This document shows positions 1-7,891 of a stretch of DNA of 47,375 nt, piece by piece. Numbering within the stretch: the stretch's first letter is position 1; every line of letters begins with the position of its first letter. The stretch covers positions 1-47,375 of the forward strand of contig NZ_LRRB01000269.1 of NCBI RefSeq assembly GCF_001646865.1, given 5' to 3'. The notes beneath the pieces were generated by a model that ran no database searches, was not told where the DNA came from, and saw nothing but the letters and a program-made list of their open reading frames with translations. The stretch comes from Aldersonia kunmingensis. Lineage in GTDB: Bacteria > Actinomycetota > Actinomycetes > Mycobacteriales > Mycobacteriaceae. The position numbers and the translations under genes were made by a program.

Positions 1-1
1 C

Positions 2-244
2 GGTGTTTTCACCCAGCCGTCACGCAAGGCGATCACCGTCTTCGCCGCAGAGTTCACGGGAGAACTGGCGTTCGTCTCGAGCAACACCTTCGAGATGGAA
101 TGGCCGCCGCGTTCGGGCAAACGACAGGAGTTCCCGGAAATCGACGATGCGCGGTGGTTTTCCTTCGCGGTCGCAGAGACGAAATTGGTGAAGGGGCAGC
201 GGCCGATCATCGCAGCCCTTCGTGAACTGATCGATACCGACTAG
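2..244 (+). CDS. NUDIX-family hydrolase, C-terminal part (5' truncated)
   Basis: The reading frame is open from base 2 and ends at TAG 242-244, giving about 80 residues of a C-terminus. The segment SNTFEMEWPPRSG followed by QEFPEIDDARWF and KLVKGQRP is typical of a COG4119-like branch of NUDIX hydrolases, which act on nucleoside-diphosphate-linked substrates. The NUDIX box itself (GX5EX7REUXEEXGU) must lie upstream of the window, so catalytic competence cannot be judged. The stop codon overlaps by two bases the stop of the convergent gene on the minus strand. The family call rests on recall of the C-terminal pattern only. Confidence 0.7.
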   Translation, partial: GVFTQPSRKAITVFAAEFTGELAFVSSNTFEMEWPPRSGKRQEFPEIDDARWFSFAVAETKLVKGQRPIIAALRELIDTD

Positions 245-993
245 CTTTCACCTGCTTGGCGGCGCAGGTGCAGGTCGAGCCCGCTTTCGACCACGGCGCT
301 CGGCGCCGATCCCGTCCCCCTGAGCAGCGCGACGCCCATCGCGATCAACCAGCCGCACCACAGCACATAGCCGGCGAAGTTCGCGAGATCGGCCAGCTCG
401 ACGCCGAGCGGGATGACGACCCCGGTGGCGATGAGTGCGGCCGAGCCGAAGCCGAGGTAGCTCAGCCAGCGGCCGCCCACCCCACGGGCGACGGTTCCGG
501 CTACCAGGACGGTGAACGTGGCGGTCAGCGCATAGCCGATGGTCTCGCCCACCACGGTGCCCAGCCACACGTGCAGCGTCTCGAAGGTGTCCGTGGCTGC
601 CGCTGCACGGTCGGGGTGTTGCGCGTCGGCGGCGAGGCCGGGCACGAACAGGATCCAGCGCGAGAGCCCGATCACCTGAACCGCAGCGGCCGCGATGCCG
701 AGTCCGGCAATCCAGCGACCAACGACTCCACCCGCGAGCCTGCCGAGCAGGTAGCCGATCGGCGCGAGCATCGCCGCACCAAGGAGCAGTACGAAGAACC
801 AACCGGAGACCGCCGCCTGATTGGCCCGGTAGAGCTCGAGAATGTCCGCCGCCGGCTCGGCGAGGATGTCGGGATATTGGAAGATCGAGCCGAGCGCGGT
901 GAACCCGGCGATGGCGAGCCCGGCTGCCCCGATCATCGCGACAGCCGCGACGCGGCGAGCGGCAGAGCCATCGGTGTGCGCGTAAGTGGTCAT
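241..993 (-). CDS. DUF4386-like integral membrane protein
   Basis: A 250-residue protein starts at ATG 993-991; the frame stays open further upstream, but that would run through the divergent regulator gene. Hydrophobic segments near residues 13-36, 62-84, 92-116, 146-168, 177-198 and 205-225 predict six membrane helices. The early PDIL (41-44) followed by an acidic, Ala-rich helix and the overall layout match DUF4386 proteins, whose function is unknown. It diverges from the AfsR-like regulator at 1060 across 66 bases filled with TGACG repeats, so that regulator may control it. The DUF assignment is from pattern recall; the membrane topology is well supported. Confidence 0.65.
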   Translation of the reverse strand: MTTYAHTDGSAARRVAAVAMIGAAGLAIAGFTALGSIFQYPDILAEPAADILELYRANQAAVSGWFFVLLLGAAMLAPIGYLLGRLAGGVVGRWIAGLGIAAAAVQVIGLSRWILFVPGLAADAQHPDRAAAATDTFETLHVWLGTVVGETIGYALTATFTVLVAGTVARGVGGRWLSYLGFGSAALIATGVVIPLGVELADLANFAGYVLWCGWLIAMGVALLRGTGSAPSAVVESGLDLHLRRQAGES

Positions 994-1043
994 GACACGA
1001 CGGTGACGAGTACCGCTGACGATCCGCTGACGCCGCGTTGACG
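993..1043 (+). promoter_or_regulatory. TGACG direct-repeat array, candidate SARP/AfsR-type operator
   Basis: TGACA at 993 and TGACG at 1004, 1017, 1028 and 1039 lie in the same orientation with spacings of 11, 13, 11 and 11 bases. Three of them extend to the heptamer GCTGACG or GTTGACG. Direct heptamers at 11-bp spacing are the known operator form of SARP/AfsR-type BTAD regulators, and the gene just downstream encodes one. Autoregulation is an inference. Confidence 0.5.
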
Positions 1044-1059
1044 GCATAGGCTCGCAATC

Positions 1060-3924
1060 GTGCTGACCATCGCGGTGCTCGGCCCTGTCGAGGTGTTCCG
1101 CGACGGTATGCGCGTCGCCGTGCCGAGTGGCAAAAGCACCGAGGTGCTCGTTCGGCTCGCGCTCGATGCCGGTACCCCTGTGCGCGCCGAACAGCTGATC
1201 GACGACGTGTGGGGCGAGTCCGCAGCCCGCACCGGTCGCAACACGCTGCAATCGAAGGTGTCGCAGTTGCGCAAGGTGCTCGGCGACGCGATCCGCGCCG
1301 AACACGGCGGGTACACCCTCGCGGTCTCCCCCGATGCGATCGATGCGCTGCGCGTCGCCCACCTCGCTGAGACGGCCACCGGTTTGCTCCGAAGCGACCC
1401 CGCGTCGGCCTCCGACGCCGCGGCCGCGGGCCTGGCCCTGTTTCGCGGCCCCGTGCTCGCTTCCGCGGGCGAGGGCGATTGGCTGGCGCCGCAACGCGCC
1501 CGGCTGACCGAGATCCGGCTCGGCCTGCTCGAGGATCAACTCGCGGCCGAGGTCGAACTAGGCGGCGGCGGTGCGGTCATCGGCCGGCTCGAGGCGCTGG
1601 TCGCCGAAAACCCACTGCGCGAACGTCTGTGGCACTCGCTCATCACTGCGCTCTATCGTGCGGGCCGACAAGCCGACGCGCTTGCCGCCTACACCAAGAT
1701 CCGCGCGATCCTGGCCGGTGAACTCGGTGTCGATCCCGGCCCGGAGTTGCAGGAACTCGAACGAGGAGTGTTGCGGCACAACGAAAGCCTGCTTGCCACA
1801 ACGCCACATCCGCGGCCGCGGATCGGCAATCTGCCCCGGATCGGGACCGATCTCGTGGGTCGCGGGACCGAGCTCGGCCTGCTGCACCGCGTGCTCGAAC
1901 CCGGTTCGCTCGTCACACTTCTCGGGCCCGGCGGTATCGGAAAGACGCGGCTTGCCATCGAAACCGCTCGTACCGCCGATCTTTCCGGTGGGGCATGGCT
2001 GATCCGCCTCGAGCACGCCGATCCCTCCACCGACCTGGAACTGCTCGTCGCCGAGACGCTCGGACTGTCCGGCACTTCGCAGCTCGCTGACCGACTGGCG
2101 GGTGCGGCGACGTTGCTCGTCCTCGACAACTGTGAGCAGGTCGCCGACGCTGTCGCCGAACTCGCCGACCGACTGCTCGACGCAGCGCCGGGCCTGCGAC
2201 TACTCGCGACGAGCCAGCATCGTCTGGGTGCCGAGGGCGAGCATGTGGTCGGCCTCGACCCGCTTCCGCCCGCGGAGGCGGTCGAGCTCTTCGCGGCACG
2301 GGCGGCGCAGTGGCCCAGCGACATAGCGCGCGGCCTCGATCCCGCAGATCCCGCGGTCGCCGATATCTGCCGCTACCTCGACGGGCTCCCGTTGGCCATC
2401 GAACTCGCTGCGGCGCGGATCAGGACGCTCTCGCTCACCGACATCGCCCAACTGCTCGGCGACCGTTTCACCCTGCTGCGTGATCCTTCGAGCACCAAGC
2501 CCGAACGCCGCCGGGCGCTACGCGCGACGATCGAGTGGAGTTACGAACTGCTCGACGAGTCCGACCGGCACGGTCTGTGGGTTTTGGCCGGGTTCACTGG
2601 CGGGGCACGGCTCGACGCTTTCGAACACGTGCTCCCGGCGCTCGACGTGGATGAGGCAGCGCTCGATGTCGTTGCGCGACTGGTCGACCGGTCCCTCGTG
2701 ACCGTCACCGAATCCGGCACCGGCACCACCCGCTACGGACTACTCGACAGCATCCGGGAATTCGCACTCGACGCATCCCGCACCGCCGGCCGCGACGCCG
2801 AAATTTCGGCCGCGCATGCCGGCTGGCTCGCCGAAGTCGCCGACGAGACAGTGTCCACCGTGCGCGGACCGGCGCAGGCACAACGCGTCGTCCTCGCCCG
2901 TGAGGAGCGCCTCAATATCGATGCGGCACTCGGCTGGTGCGCGAATAACGACCCTCTGCTCGGACTGCGGATCGCGAACGGATTCGGTTGGGCCTGGGTC
3001 GTTCTCGGCGACGGCGTCGCCGGCGCGGTGCGGGTGCGAGACGCGCTCGACGCGGCGGACGGCCAGGCCGACCCGCGTGACCGTGTCCTGGCATTGTCCC
3101 TGTCGGGCTGGCTGGAGGCGTCGGCCGGTGACGTGGAACGCGCGGGCGCCGAACTCGATGAAGCACTGCGCCTCGCGGAGTCTGTCGGGGATGTCACGTT
3201 GGTGGCGGATGTCGAGCGGCACTTGGCCTTCCAAAGGCTGATGCAGGGCCAATTCGCCGATGCTCTCGTCCTGGCAGAGGGCGCCGAAGCAGTCAATGTC
3301 GCGCTGGGACGACCATGGGAAGAGGCAGCGAGCCTGCTGCTCGGTGCGTCGGCGGCCATGATGCTCGGCGATTCCATCGAGGCAGCCCACACAGCCGAAC
3401 GCGCGGTCACCGAACTCCGGCCGCTCGACGACGCGTGGGGCATGGTGCACGGCCAGGCGATCCTGGGCGCCATCGCGCAGGCTGAAGGCCGATTCGATTC
3501 CGCCGCAAAATATTTGGCGACCGCAGCGGACGAGTCGGATCGCCTCGGTTTCGCGGGCCAGGCGGCTTACCACCGGACCAGCCTCGGGCGGGTGCAGCAA
3601 CAGAGCGGCGATGCCGCTGCCCGCGCGACACTGGAACGCGCCCGCGCCGCAGCCACCGACAGCAAACCGGCACGCGCGGCCGCGCGGCTGACCGCCGTTC
3701 TCGCCGCGGCGCGCAGCGCCGGTGACGCCGAGACCGAGGTGCTCACTCTCGATGCGCTGGCCCGGATCGCGGCCGACGATGGCCGGACCGACGCGGCCAT
3801 CGAACTGCTCGGCGAGGCCGACGCTCGCCGTCCGCAGGCTGTGCATCTTGTGGACGAGATCGACCGTGTCGATGCCGGTATTGCCCGTGGCCTCGTCCTC
3901 GCGCGCACCGCCAAGCCGACCTGA
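1060..3924 (+). CDS. AfsR-like BTAD/NB-ARC/TPR transcriptional regulator
   Basis: The 954-residue protein starts at GTG 1060, which opens directly with the winged-helix sequence LTIAVLGPVEVF. Order of domains: OmpR-like winged helix (about 1-90), bacterial transcriptional activation domain (about 95-240), NB-ARC-type ATPase with Walker A GPGGIGKT near 289-296 and Walker B LLVLDN near 353-358, a GLPLAIELAAAR motif, then a helical TPR-rich C-terminus from about residue 600. This is the COG3629/COG3903 architecture of AfsR-type regulators that activate secondary or stress genes in an ATP-dependent way. No Shine-Dalgarno is visible before the GTG, so a leaderless transcript is possible. The target genes are unknown; the divergent membrane gene is the nearest candidate. 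Confidence 0.88.
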   Translation: MLTIAVLGPVEVFRDGMRVAVPSGKSTEVLVRLALDAGTPVRAEQLIDDVWGESAARTGRNTLQSKVSQLRKVLGDAIRAEHGGYTLAVSPDAIDALRVAHLAETATGLLRSDPASASDAAAAGLALFRGPVLASAGEGDWLAPQRARLTEIRLGLLEDQLAAEVELGGGGAVIGRLEALVAENPLRERLWHSLITALYRAGRQADALAAYTKIRAILAGELGVDPGPELQELERGVLRHNESLLATTPHPRPRIGNLPRIGTDLVGRGTELGLLHRVLEPGSLVTLLGPGGIGKTRLAIETARTADLSGGAWLIRLEHADPSTDLELLVAETLGLSGTSQLADRLAGAATLLVLDNCEQVADAVAELADRLLDAAPGLRLLATSQHRLGAEGEHVVGLDPLPPAEAVELFAARAAQWPSDIARGLDPADPAVADICRYLDGLPLAIELAAARIRTLSLTDIAQLLGDRFTLLRDPSSTKPERRRALRATIEWSYELLDESDRHGLWVLAGFTGGARLDAFEHVLPALDVDEAALDVVARLVDRSLVTVTESGTGTTRYGLLDSIREFALDASRTAGRDAEISAAHAGWLAEVADETVSTVRGPAQAQRVVLAREERLNIDAALGWCANNDPLLGLRIANGFGWAWVVLGDGVAGAVRVRDALDAADGQADPRDRVLALSLSGWLEASAGDVERAGAELDEALRLAESVGDVTLVADVERHLAFQRLMQGQFADALVLAEGAEAVNVALGRPWEEAASLLLGASAAMMLGDSIEAAHTAERAVTELRPLDDAWGMVHGQAILGAIAQAEGRFDSAAKYLATAADESDRLGFAGQAAYHRTSLGRVQQQSGDAAARATLERARAAATDSKPARAAARLTAVLAAARSAGDAETEVLTLDALARIAADDGRTDAAIELLGEADARRPQAVHLVDEIDRVDAGIARGLVLARTAKPT

Positions 3925-3968
3925 CCGATTCGCCGGTGGTGTCCGGGTGGCCTGGTAGCAATTGGCAT

Positions 3969-5138
3969 ATGGAGTTCTCGACCGCACACCGCCGGGCTCG
4001 ACTGGTCACGCGGCACCACCTGGCCGGCACGGCGGCCAACCCGGTCGACGCGGCCAGCGGCGTCGCGGTCCTACATGCGACCGAACCCGCGTCGGTCTAC
4101 CTGTCGATCCTCGCCCGCTGCCCATCCGTATCGATCACCGATATCTCCCGGGTGCTGCACGACGACCGGAGCCTCGTGCGGATGATGGCCATGCGCCGCA
4201 CCTTGTTCGTCGTGCCCGCCGACGAGGTGCCGATCGTCCACCACGCGGCCGCGCTCGATATCGCTGCACAGCAACGCAAGCGACTGCTCACCCAGCTGCG
4301 GACGCTGCCCACCGAGCCGGAGCTGCCGGACGATCTCGAAGGGTGGCTCGAATCGGTGGAATCGTCGGTTGAGCGTGCGTTGGTTGCCCGCGGTTCCGCG
4401 TCCGCCGCGCAACTCTCTACCGATGAGCCGCGCCTGCGCACGGCACTGCTGCCCACGACCGATAAGAAGTGGGACGTCAAGCGCAACATCACAACCCAGG
4501 TGCTCGTGCTGATTTCTGCCGAGGGCCGGATCGTGCGGGCCGCGCCGCGCGGCGACTGGACATCCCGCGCGCACACGTGGGAGCCGGGCGAGGCCTGGTG
4601 GCCCGGCGGGATCACATCCGTCGACAACGCAAGGGCCCGATTGGTCGAAATGTATTTGCGCCGTTTCGGTCCCGCGACCGAGGCCGACGTCGCGTGGTGG
4701 ACCGGGTGGGCCCTCGGTACGACCCGAAAGGCGATCGCGGCACTCGATACGGTCGATGTCGGGTGTGGGCTCGTACTTGCCGACGACGCGCATCCCGACG
4801 AGCCCATCGAACCCACCGTCGCCCTGCTGCCCACACTGGACCCGACTCCGATGGGCTGGAAACAACGCGACTGGTACCTGCCGGAGGACATCACTCCGTT
4901 GTTCGACCGGAACGGCAATATCGGGCCGACCATCTGGTGGGGCGGCGAGGTGATCGGCGGGTGGGCGGTGCGCCCGGACGCCTCGATCGCGTTCCAACTG
5001 CTCGAAGACCGCGGCAAGGCGGCGCAACGAGCGGTCGCCGACGCGGCGGAGGCGTTGAGCCCGCGCCTCGAAGGCAGAGCGGTCGTACCGACGTTCGTCA
5101 CACCGCTGGAGAAACAACTGCGCACGCTCGGCACATAG
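3969..5138 (+). CDS. Winged-helix DNA-binding protein, AlkZ/AlkX-like (HTH_42) family
   Basis: 389 residues from ATG 3969; an upstream in-frame start at 3936 would add eleven residues with no family character. The opening RRARLVTRHHLAG, the segment VAVLHATEPASVYLS (33-46) and the later RAAPRGDWTSRAHTWEPG and RFGPATEADVAWWTG fit the HTH_42 superfamily, which includes the DNA glycosylases AlkZ and AlkX that unhook interstrand crosslinks. The position where AlkZ carries its catalytic Q-x-Q reads H36-A37-T38 here, so glycosylase activity is doubtful or uses other residues. It sits alone between the AfsR-like regulator and the PPOX gene on the same strand, with 44 bases before it. Function beyond DNA binding is not shown. 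Confidence 0.75.
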   Translation: MEFSTAHRRARLVTRHHLAGTAANPVDAASGVAVLHATEPASVYLSILARCPSVSITDISRVLHDDRSLVRMMAMRRTLFVVPADEVPIVHHAAALDIAAQQRKRLLTQLRTLPTEPELPDDLEGWLESVESSVERALVARGSASAAQLSTDEPRLRTALLPTTDKKWDVKRNITTQVLVLISAEGRIVRAAPRGDWTSRAHTWEPGEAWWPGGITSVDNARARLVEMYLRRFGPATEADVAWWTGWALGTTRKAIAALDTVDVGCGLVLADDAHPDEPIEPTVALLPTLDPTPMGWKQRDWYLPEDITPLFDRNGNIGPTIWWGGEVIGGWAVRPDASIAFQLLEDRGKAAQRAVADAAEALSPRLEGRAVVPTFVTPLEKQLRTLGT

Positions 5139-5266
5139 CGCTTCCCGCGCCCGGCGCGCATCGCTTACGCGCAGTGCCGTCCGTCTCACCAGCGCGCACC
5201 GGCCTCGAGCGCACGAAGTCGGTAATCTCGCAACCAGTACCCGAACCGCCGTCCACGAGGTCACAC

Positions 5267-5674
5267 ATGCCGAAAACTCCCCTGCCCGCGGATGCCGCCG
5301 AGATGCTCGCGCGCCCGAACTACGCAACGATCACCGCGGTCCGGCCCGACGGTCAGCCGGTCTCGGTGGCCACTTGGTACATGTACGAGGGCGGCCGCGT
5401 TCTGGTGAACATGGACAACCGCCGCAAGCGCATCGACTACCTGCGCAAGGACCCGCGCATCAGCCTCACCGCGATGGATCCCGCGGACTGGATCACGCAC
5501 CTGTCCGTCCAGGGGCGGGTCGTCGAGTGGGTCGAGGACGAGAGTCTCGCCGATATCGATCGCATCGCCGAGCACTACACCGGCAAGCCGTACGTCGTCC
5601 GCAGCCGTCCCAGGGTCAGCGCCTGGATCGAAATCGACTCCTGGCACGGCTGGGGCGCCCTCAAACAGAGCTGA
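5267..5674 (+). CDS. PPOX-class (split beta-barrel) F420/FMN-dependent oxidoreductase
   Basis: 135 residues from ATG 5267. The sequence NYATITAVRPDGQPVSVATWYMYEGGRVLVNMD, then RRKRIDYLRKDPRISLTAMD, and the late PRVSAWIEIDSWHGWG, is the usual pattern of pyridoxamine-phosphate-oxidase-like split-barrel proteins of actinobacteria, many of which bind deazaflavin F420 (some FMN or heme). Such enzymes reduce small molecules in the cytoplasm; the substrate cannot be inferred. The threonine aldolase gene follows after 11 bases, so the two are probably co-transcribed. Length is normal for the family and no residue looks out of place. Confidence 0.85.
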   Translation: MPKTPLPADAAEMLARPNYATITAVRPDGQPVSVATWYMYEGGRVLVNMDNRRKRIDYLRKDPRISLTAMDPADWITHLSVQGRVVEWVEDESLADIDRIAEHYTGKPYVVRSRPRVSAWIEIDSWHGWGALKQS

Positions 5675-5685
5675 CCGGAGCAGCC

Positions 5686-6741
5686 ATGACTTCCGCCGCG
5701 CCGCCGAAGATCGACCTGCGTTCCGACACGGTCACCATGCCGGACCCCGAGATGCGGGCGGCGATGGCCGCGGCCGAGGTCGGGGATGACGTCCTCGACC
5801 ACGACCCGACGATGGCCCGGCTCGAGGAGCGCGTCGCCGAACTAGTCGGGCTGCCGGCCTCCCTGTGGGTGCCGAGCGGCACGATGGGCAACCTCATTGC
5901 GCTCATGCTGCACCTCCGGCGAGGTGACCGGTTTCTCGCACCCGAACACGCACATGTCCTCGGCTCCGAACTCGGTACTGCGGCATGGATCGCGAACGGG
6001 ATGCCCGAGGCACTCCCTCATGACGCCGGGCCGGGCCGCCCGACGCCCGACACCGTTCGCCGGGTCGCGGGCGGCGCCGGTCCGTATTACACGCTGACGA
6101 CCCGGCTGCTGTGCCTGGAGAACTCGCACAACTTCTCCGGCGGCGCCGTGATCCCGCAGGACGAATGGACTGCACTCGGTGCCGCGGCACGTGACAGCGG
6201 CCTGCTCGTACACCTCGACGGTGCTCGAATCTGGAATGCCGCTGTCGCCCTTGATGTTTCACCTTCAGCGCTAGCGGCAGGCGCGGACACGGTGCAGGTG
6301 TGCCTGAGCAAGGGGCTGGGCGCGCCCGTCGGATCGGTGCTCGCCTCCGACGCCGATCGCATCGCCGAGGCACGCCGCATTCGGAAGATGCTCGGCGGCG
6401 GTGTCCGCCAGGGCGGCGTACTCGCCGCCGCAGGCCTGGTCGCGGTGGGATCGATCGACCGCCTGGCCGATGATCACGCCAACGCGACCCGCCTCGCAGC
6501 AGGCCTGCGTGAACTGGGCTTCGACGCGCTCGAGCCGGATACGAACATCGTCCTCGTCGATCTGCCGAACCCCGTGGCCGCCGCAACTCGGCTAGCAGCG
6601 CTGGGTATCGGCGCAAGCGTCACCGCGGGCAAGCTCCGCTTCGTCACCCATCGCGATGCGTCAGCGGGCGATATCGAGACGGTGCTGCGTGCGATCGCAG
6701 ACGATCCGACGGTATTGGCGGTCGAGGTGGGCGCGCGCTAA
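5686..6741 (+). CDS. ltaE: Low-specificity L-threonine aldolase (PLP-dependent)
   Basis: 351 residues from ATG 5686, preceded by a GGAG Shine-Dalgarno six bases upstream; a longer open frame upstream overlaps the PPOX gene and is rejected. The protein opens with IDLRSDTVTMPDPEMRAAM and DDVLDHDPTMARLEE, the signature of the beta-eliminating lyase/threonine aldolase fold. HLDGAR (176-181) holds the PLP-binding Asp and the Schiff-base lysine is K209 in CLSKGLGAPVGS. The enzyme cleaves threonine and related beta-hydroxy amino acids to glycine and an aldehyde. Length is typical. The stop TAA overlaps the stop of the convergent sigma-factor gene. Confidence 0.9.
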   Translation: MTSAAPPKIDLRSDTVTMPDPEMRAAMAAAEVGDDVLDHDPTMARLEERVAELVGLPASLWVPSGTMGNLIALMLHLRRGDRFLAPEHAHVLGSELGTAAWIANGMPEALPHDAGPGRPTPDTVRRVAGGAGPYYTLTTRLLCLENSHNFSGGAVIPQDEWTALGAAARDSGLLVHLDGARIWNAAVALDVSPSALAAGADTVQVCLSKGLGAPVGSVLASDADRIAEARRIRKMLGGGVRQGGVLAAAGLVAVGSIDRLADDHANATRLAAGLRELGFDALEPDTNIVLVDLPNPVAAATRLAALGIGASVTAGKLRFVTHRDASAGDIETVLRAIADDPTVLAVEVGAR

Positions 6742-7595
6742 TCCGCCATCGCGTGCTTTGGCTTGCGCCCGCGCCGCTTGCGTTTGCCCGCTGGCTCGAG
6801 TGGCTCGCCGGCCGCGAGGCGTGCCTGCGCCGCACGCAACTTGGTCAGCGCGCGATGCTGCGCCACTCGAACGGCGCCGGGTGTGCTGCCGATCGTCTCG
6901 GCCACTTCCTCCGCCGACATGCTGAGCGCCAGTCGGAGAATGAGCACATCCCGATCCTTCTCCGGCAGCGTCGCCAACAGCCTGCCAACCTCTTCGCTGG
7001 CCTCGAACGCGAGCACCTTGTCCTCGGGGCCGGTATCTGTGTCGACCGCATCAGGGACGTCGGCCATCGAATCGGCTCTGTTCCGGGCGGCCCAGCGATG
7101 TACATCGGCGACCTTGTGCGCAGCGATGCCGTACACGAACGCGATGAACGGCCGGGACTCGTCGCGGTAGCGCGGCAGCGCAGTGATCACCGCAAGGCAG
7201 ATCTCCTGTGCCACGTCGTCGGCCGTGGCGCCACCCCGGTCCCCGAGTCCGAGCTTGCCGCGGCTGTATCGCATCGCGATCGGGCGCACGATCTCGAGCA
7301 TTCGGGCGAGCGCGTTGCGGTCACCCTTGCCGGCGGGCTCGACCAGACTGTCGAGCTCGGCGAGGCGCTTGGCCTCCACGTCGACAAAAAGATCTTCGTC
7401 CGGCTCGGAATCGTCGGTAACAGGACCGAGGCCGGACCGGTCCGGCCGTTCGGCTATGGCGAAATCGGGAGGAAGGCGGTCGGGCTCGGTCGGCACCGAT
7501 ATCACGGTGTGCATCGCGACTGCGGTCTGTGTTTGCAGGGAATTCGGCCGACCGTCGCCTGCAATCGGGGGGTCTTCGACCTCAAGCCACCACAA
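6738..7595 (-). CDS. shbA: ECF-type sigma factor of the SigD/ShbA group
   Basis: Region 2 reads ADDVAQEICLAVITALPRYRD, followed by FVYGIAAHKVADVHR, and region 4 reads LPEKDRDVLILRLALSMSAEEVAETIGSTPGAVRVAQHRAL. This is close to mycobacterial SigD and streptomycete ShbA, group IV sigma factors that direct RNA polymerase to housekeeping-sigma or stationary-phase promoters. The tail is rich in Lys and Arg. I chose TTG 7595 because GAGGAG lies six bases upstream of it; this gives 285 residues with a non-conserved N-terminus of about 85. ATG 7514 (258 residues) is the alternative but has no clear Shine-Dalgarno. No anti-sigma gene is adjacent. The gene is convergent with threonine aldolase. Confidence 0.85.
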   Translation of the reverse strand: MWWLEVEDPPIAGDGRPNSLQTQTAVAMHTVISVPTEPDRLPPDFAIAERPDRSGLGPVTDDSEPDEDLFVDVEAKRLAELDSLVEPAGKGDRNALARMLEIVRPIAMRYSRGKLGLGDRGGATADDVAQEICLAVITALPRYRDESRPFIAFVYGIAAHKVADVHRWAARNRADSMADVPDAVDTDTGPEDKVLAFEASEEVGRLLATLPEKDRDVLILRLALSMSAEEVAETIGSTPGAVRVAQHRALTKLRAAQARLAAGEPLEPAGKRKRRGRKPKHAMAD

Positions 7596-7612
7596 AATAC
7601 GCTCCTCATTCC

Positions 7613-7627
7613 CCCGATTGAATCGGG
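7613..7627. promoter_or_regulatory. Perfect 7-bp inverted repeat upstream of the sigma gene
   Basis: CCCGATT-G-AATCGGG lies at 7613-7627, just upstream of the GAGGAG ribosome-binding site of the sigma-factor gene. It would sit in the 5' leader or promoter and could be an operator. No regulator is known for it. Confidence 0.3.
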
Positions 7628-7891
7628 TAGCGCATTATAGGACGAGAATCACATTTAGGTCCAGCGTCCAACATCGTTCGCAAGGCGAATGTTATCGCCG
7701 TGCGACCTGCGGTACATCAATTTGACGAGATTCCGCCCGACGCCCGACGCGGGCGCCCGCACCCCGCGCTGCGTGGTCTTCCAGCACGGATAGGTACCGC
7801 CCACCTGCGATTCGAGTAGCCGACTACGGGCGACCGGGCCGCCCCACGGCCGCATCCTCGACGGCACAGCCAACTCGACCGAGGAGTCACC
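7628..7891. other. Intergenic promoter region between sigma gene and peptidase
   Basis: About 260 bases divide the divergent sigma-factor and C1-peptidase genes. Open frames that cross it are short and lack family character. The end (7875-7889) holds GAGGAG-like bases serving as Shine-Dalgarno for ATG 7892. I see no RNA gene or further conserved motif here. Confidence 0.4.

Noticed and set aside
241-1539. Long minus-strand open frame of 432 codons
   Set aside because: Codons upstream of 993 are antisense to the AfsR-like gene; only the DUF4386-like part has protein character.
2740-3987. Long minus-strand open frame opposite the first AfsR-like gene
   Set aside because: It is a high-GC shadow; composition and lack of any motif contrast with the clear TPR-rich protein on the plus strand.
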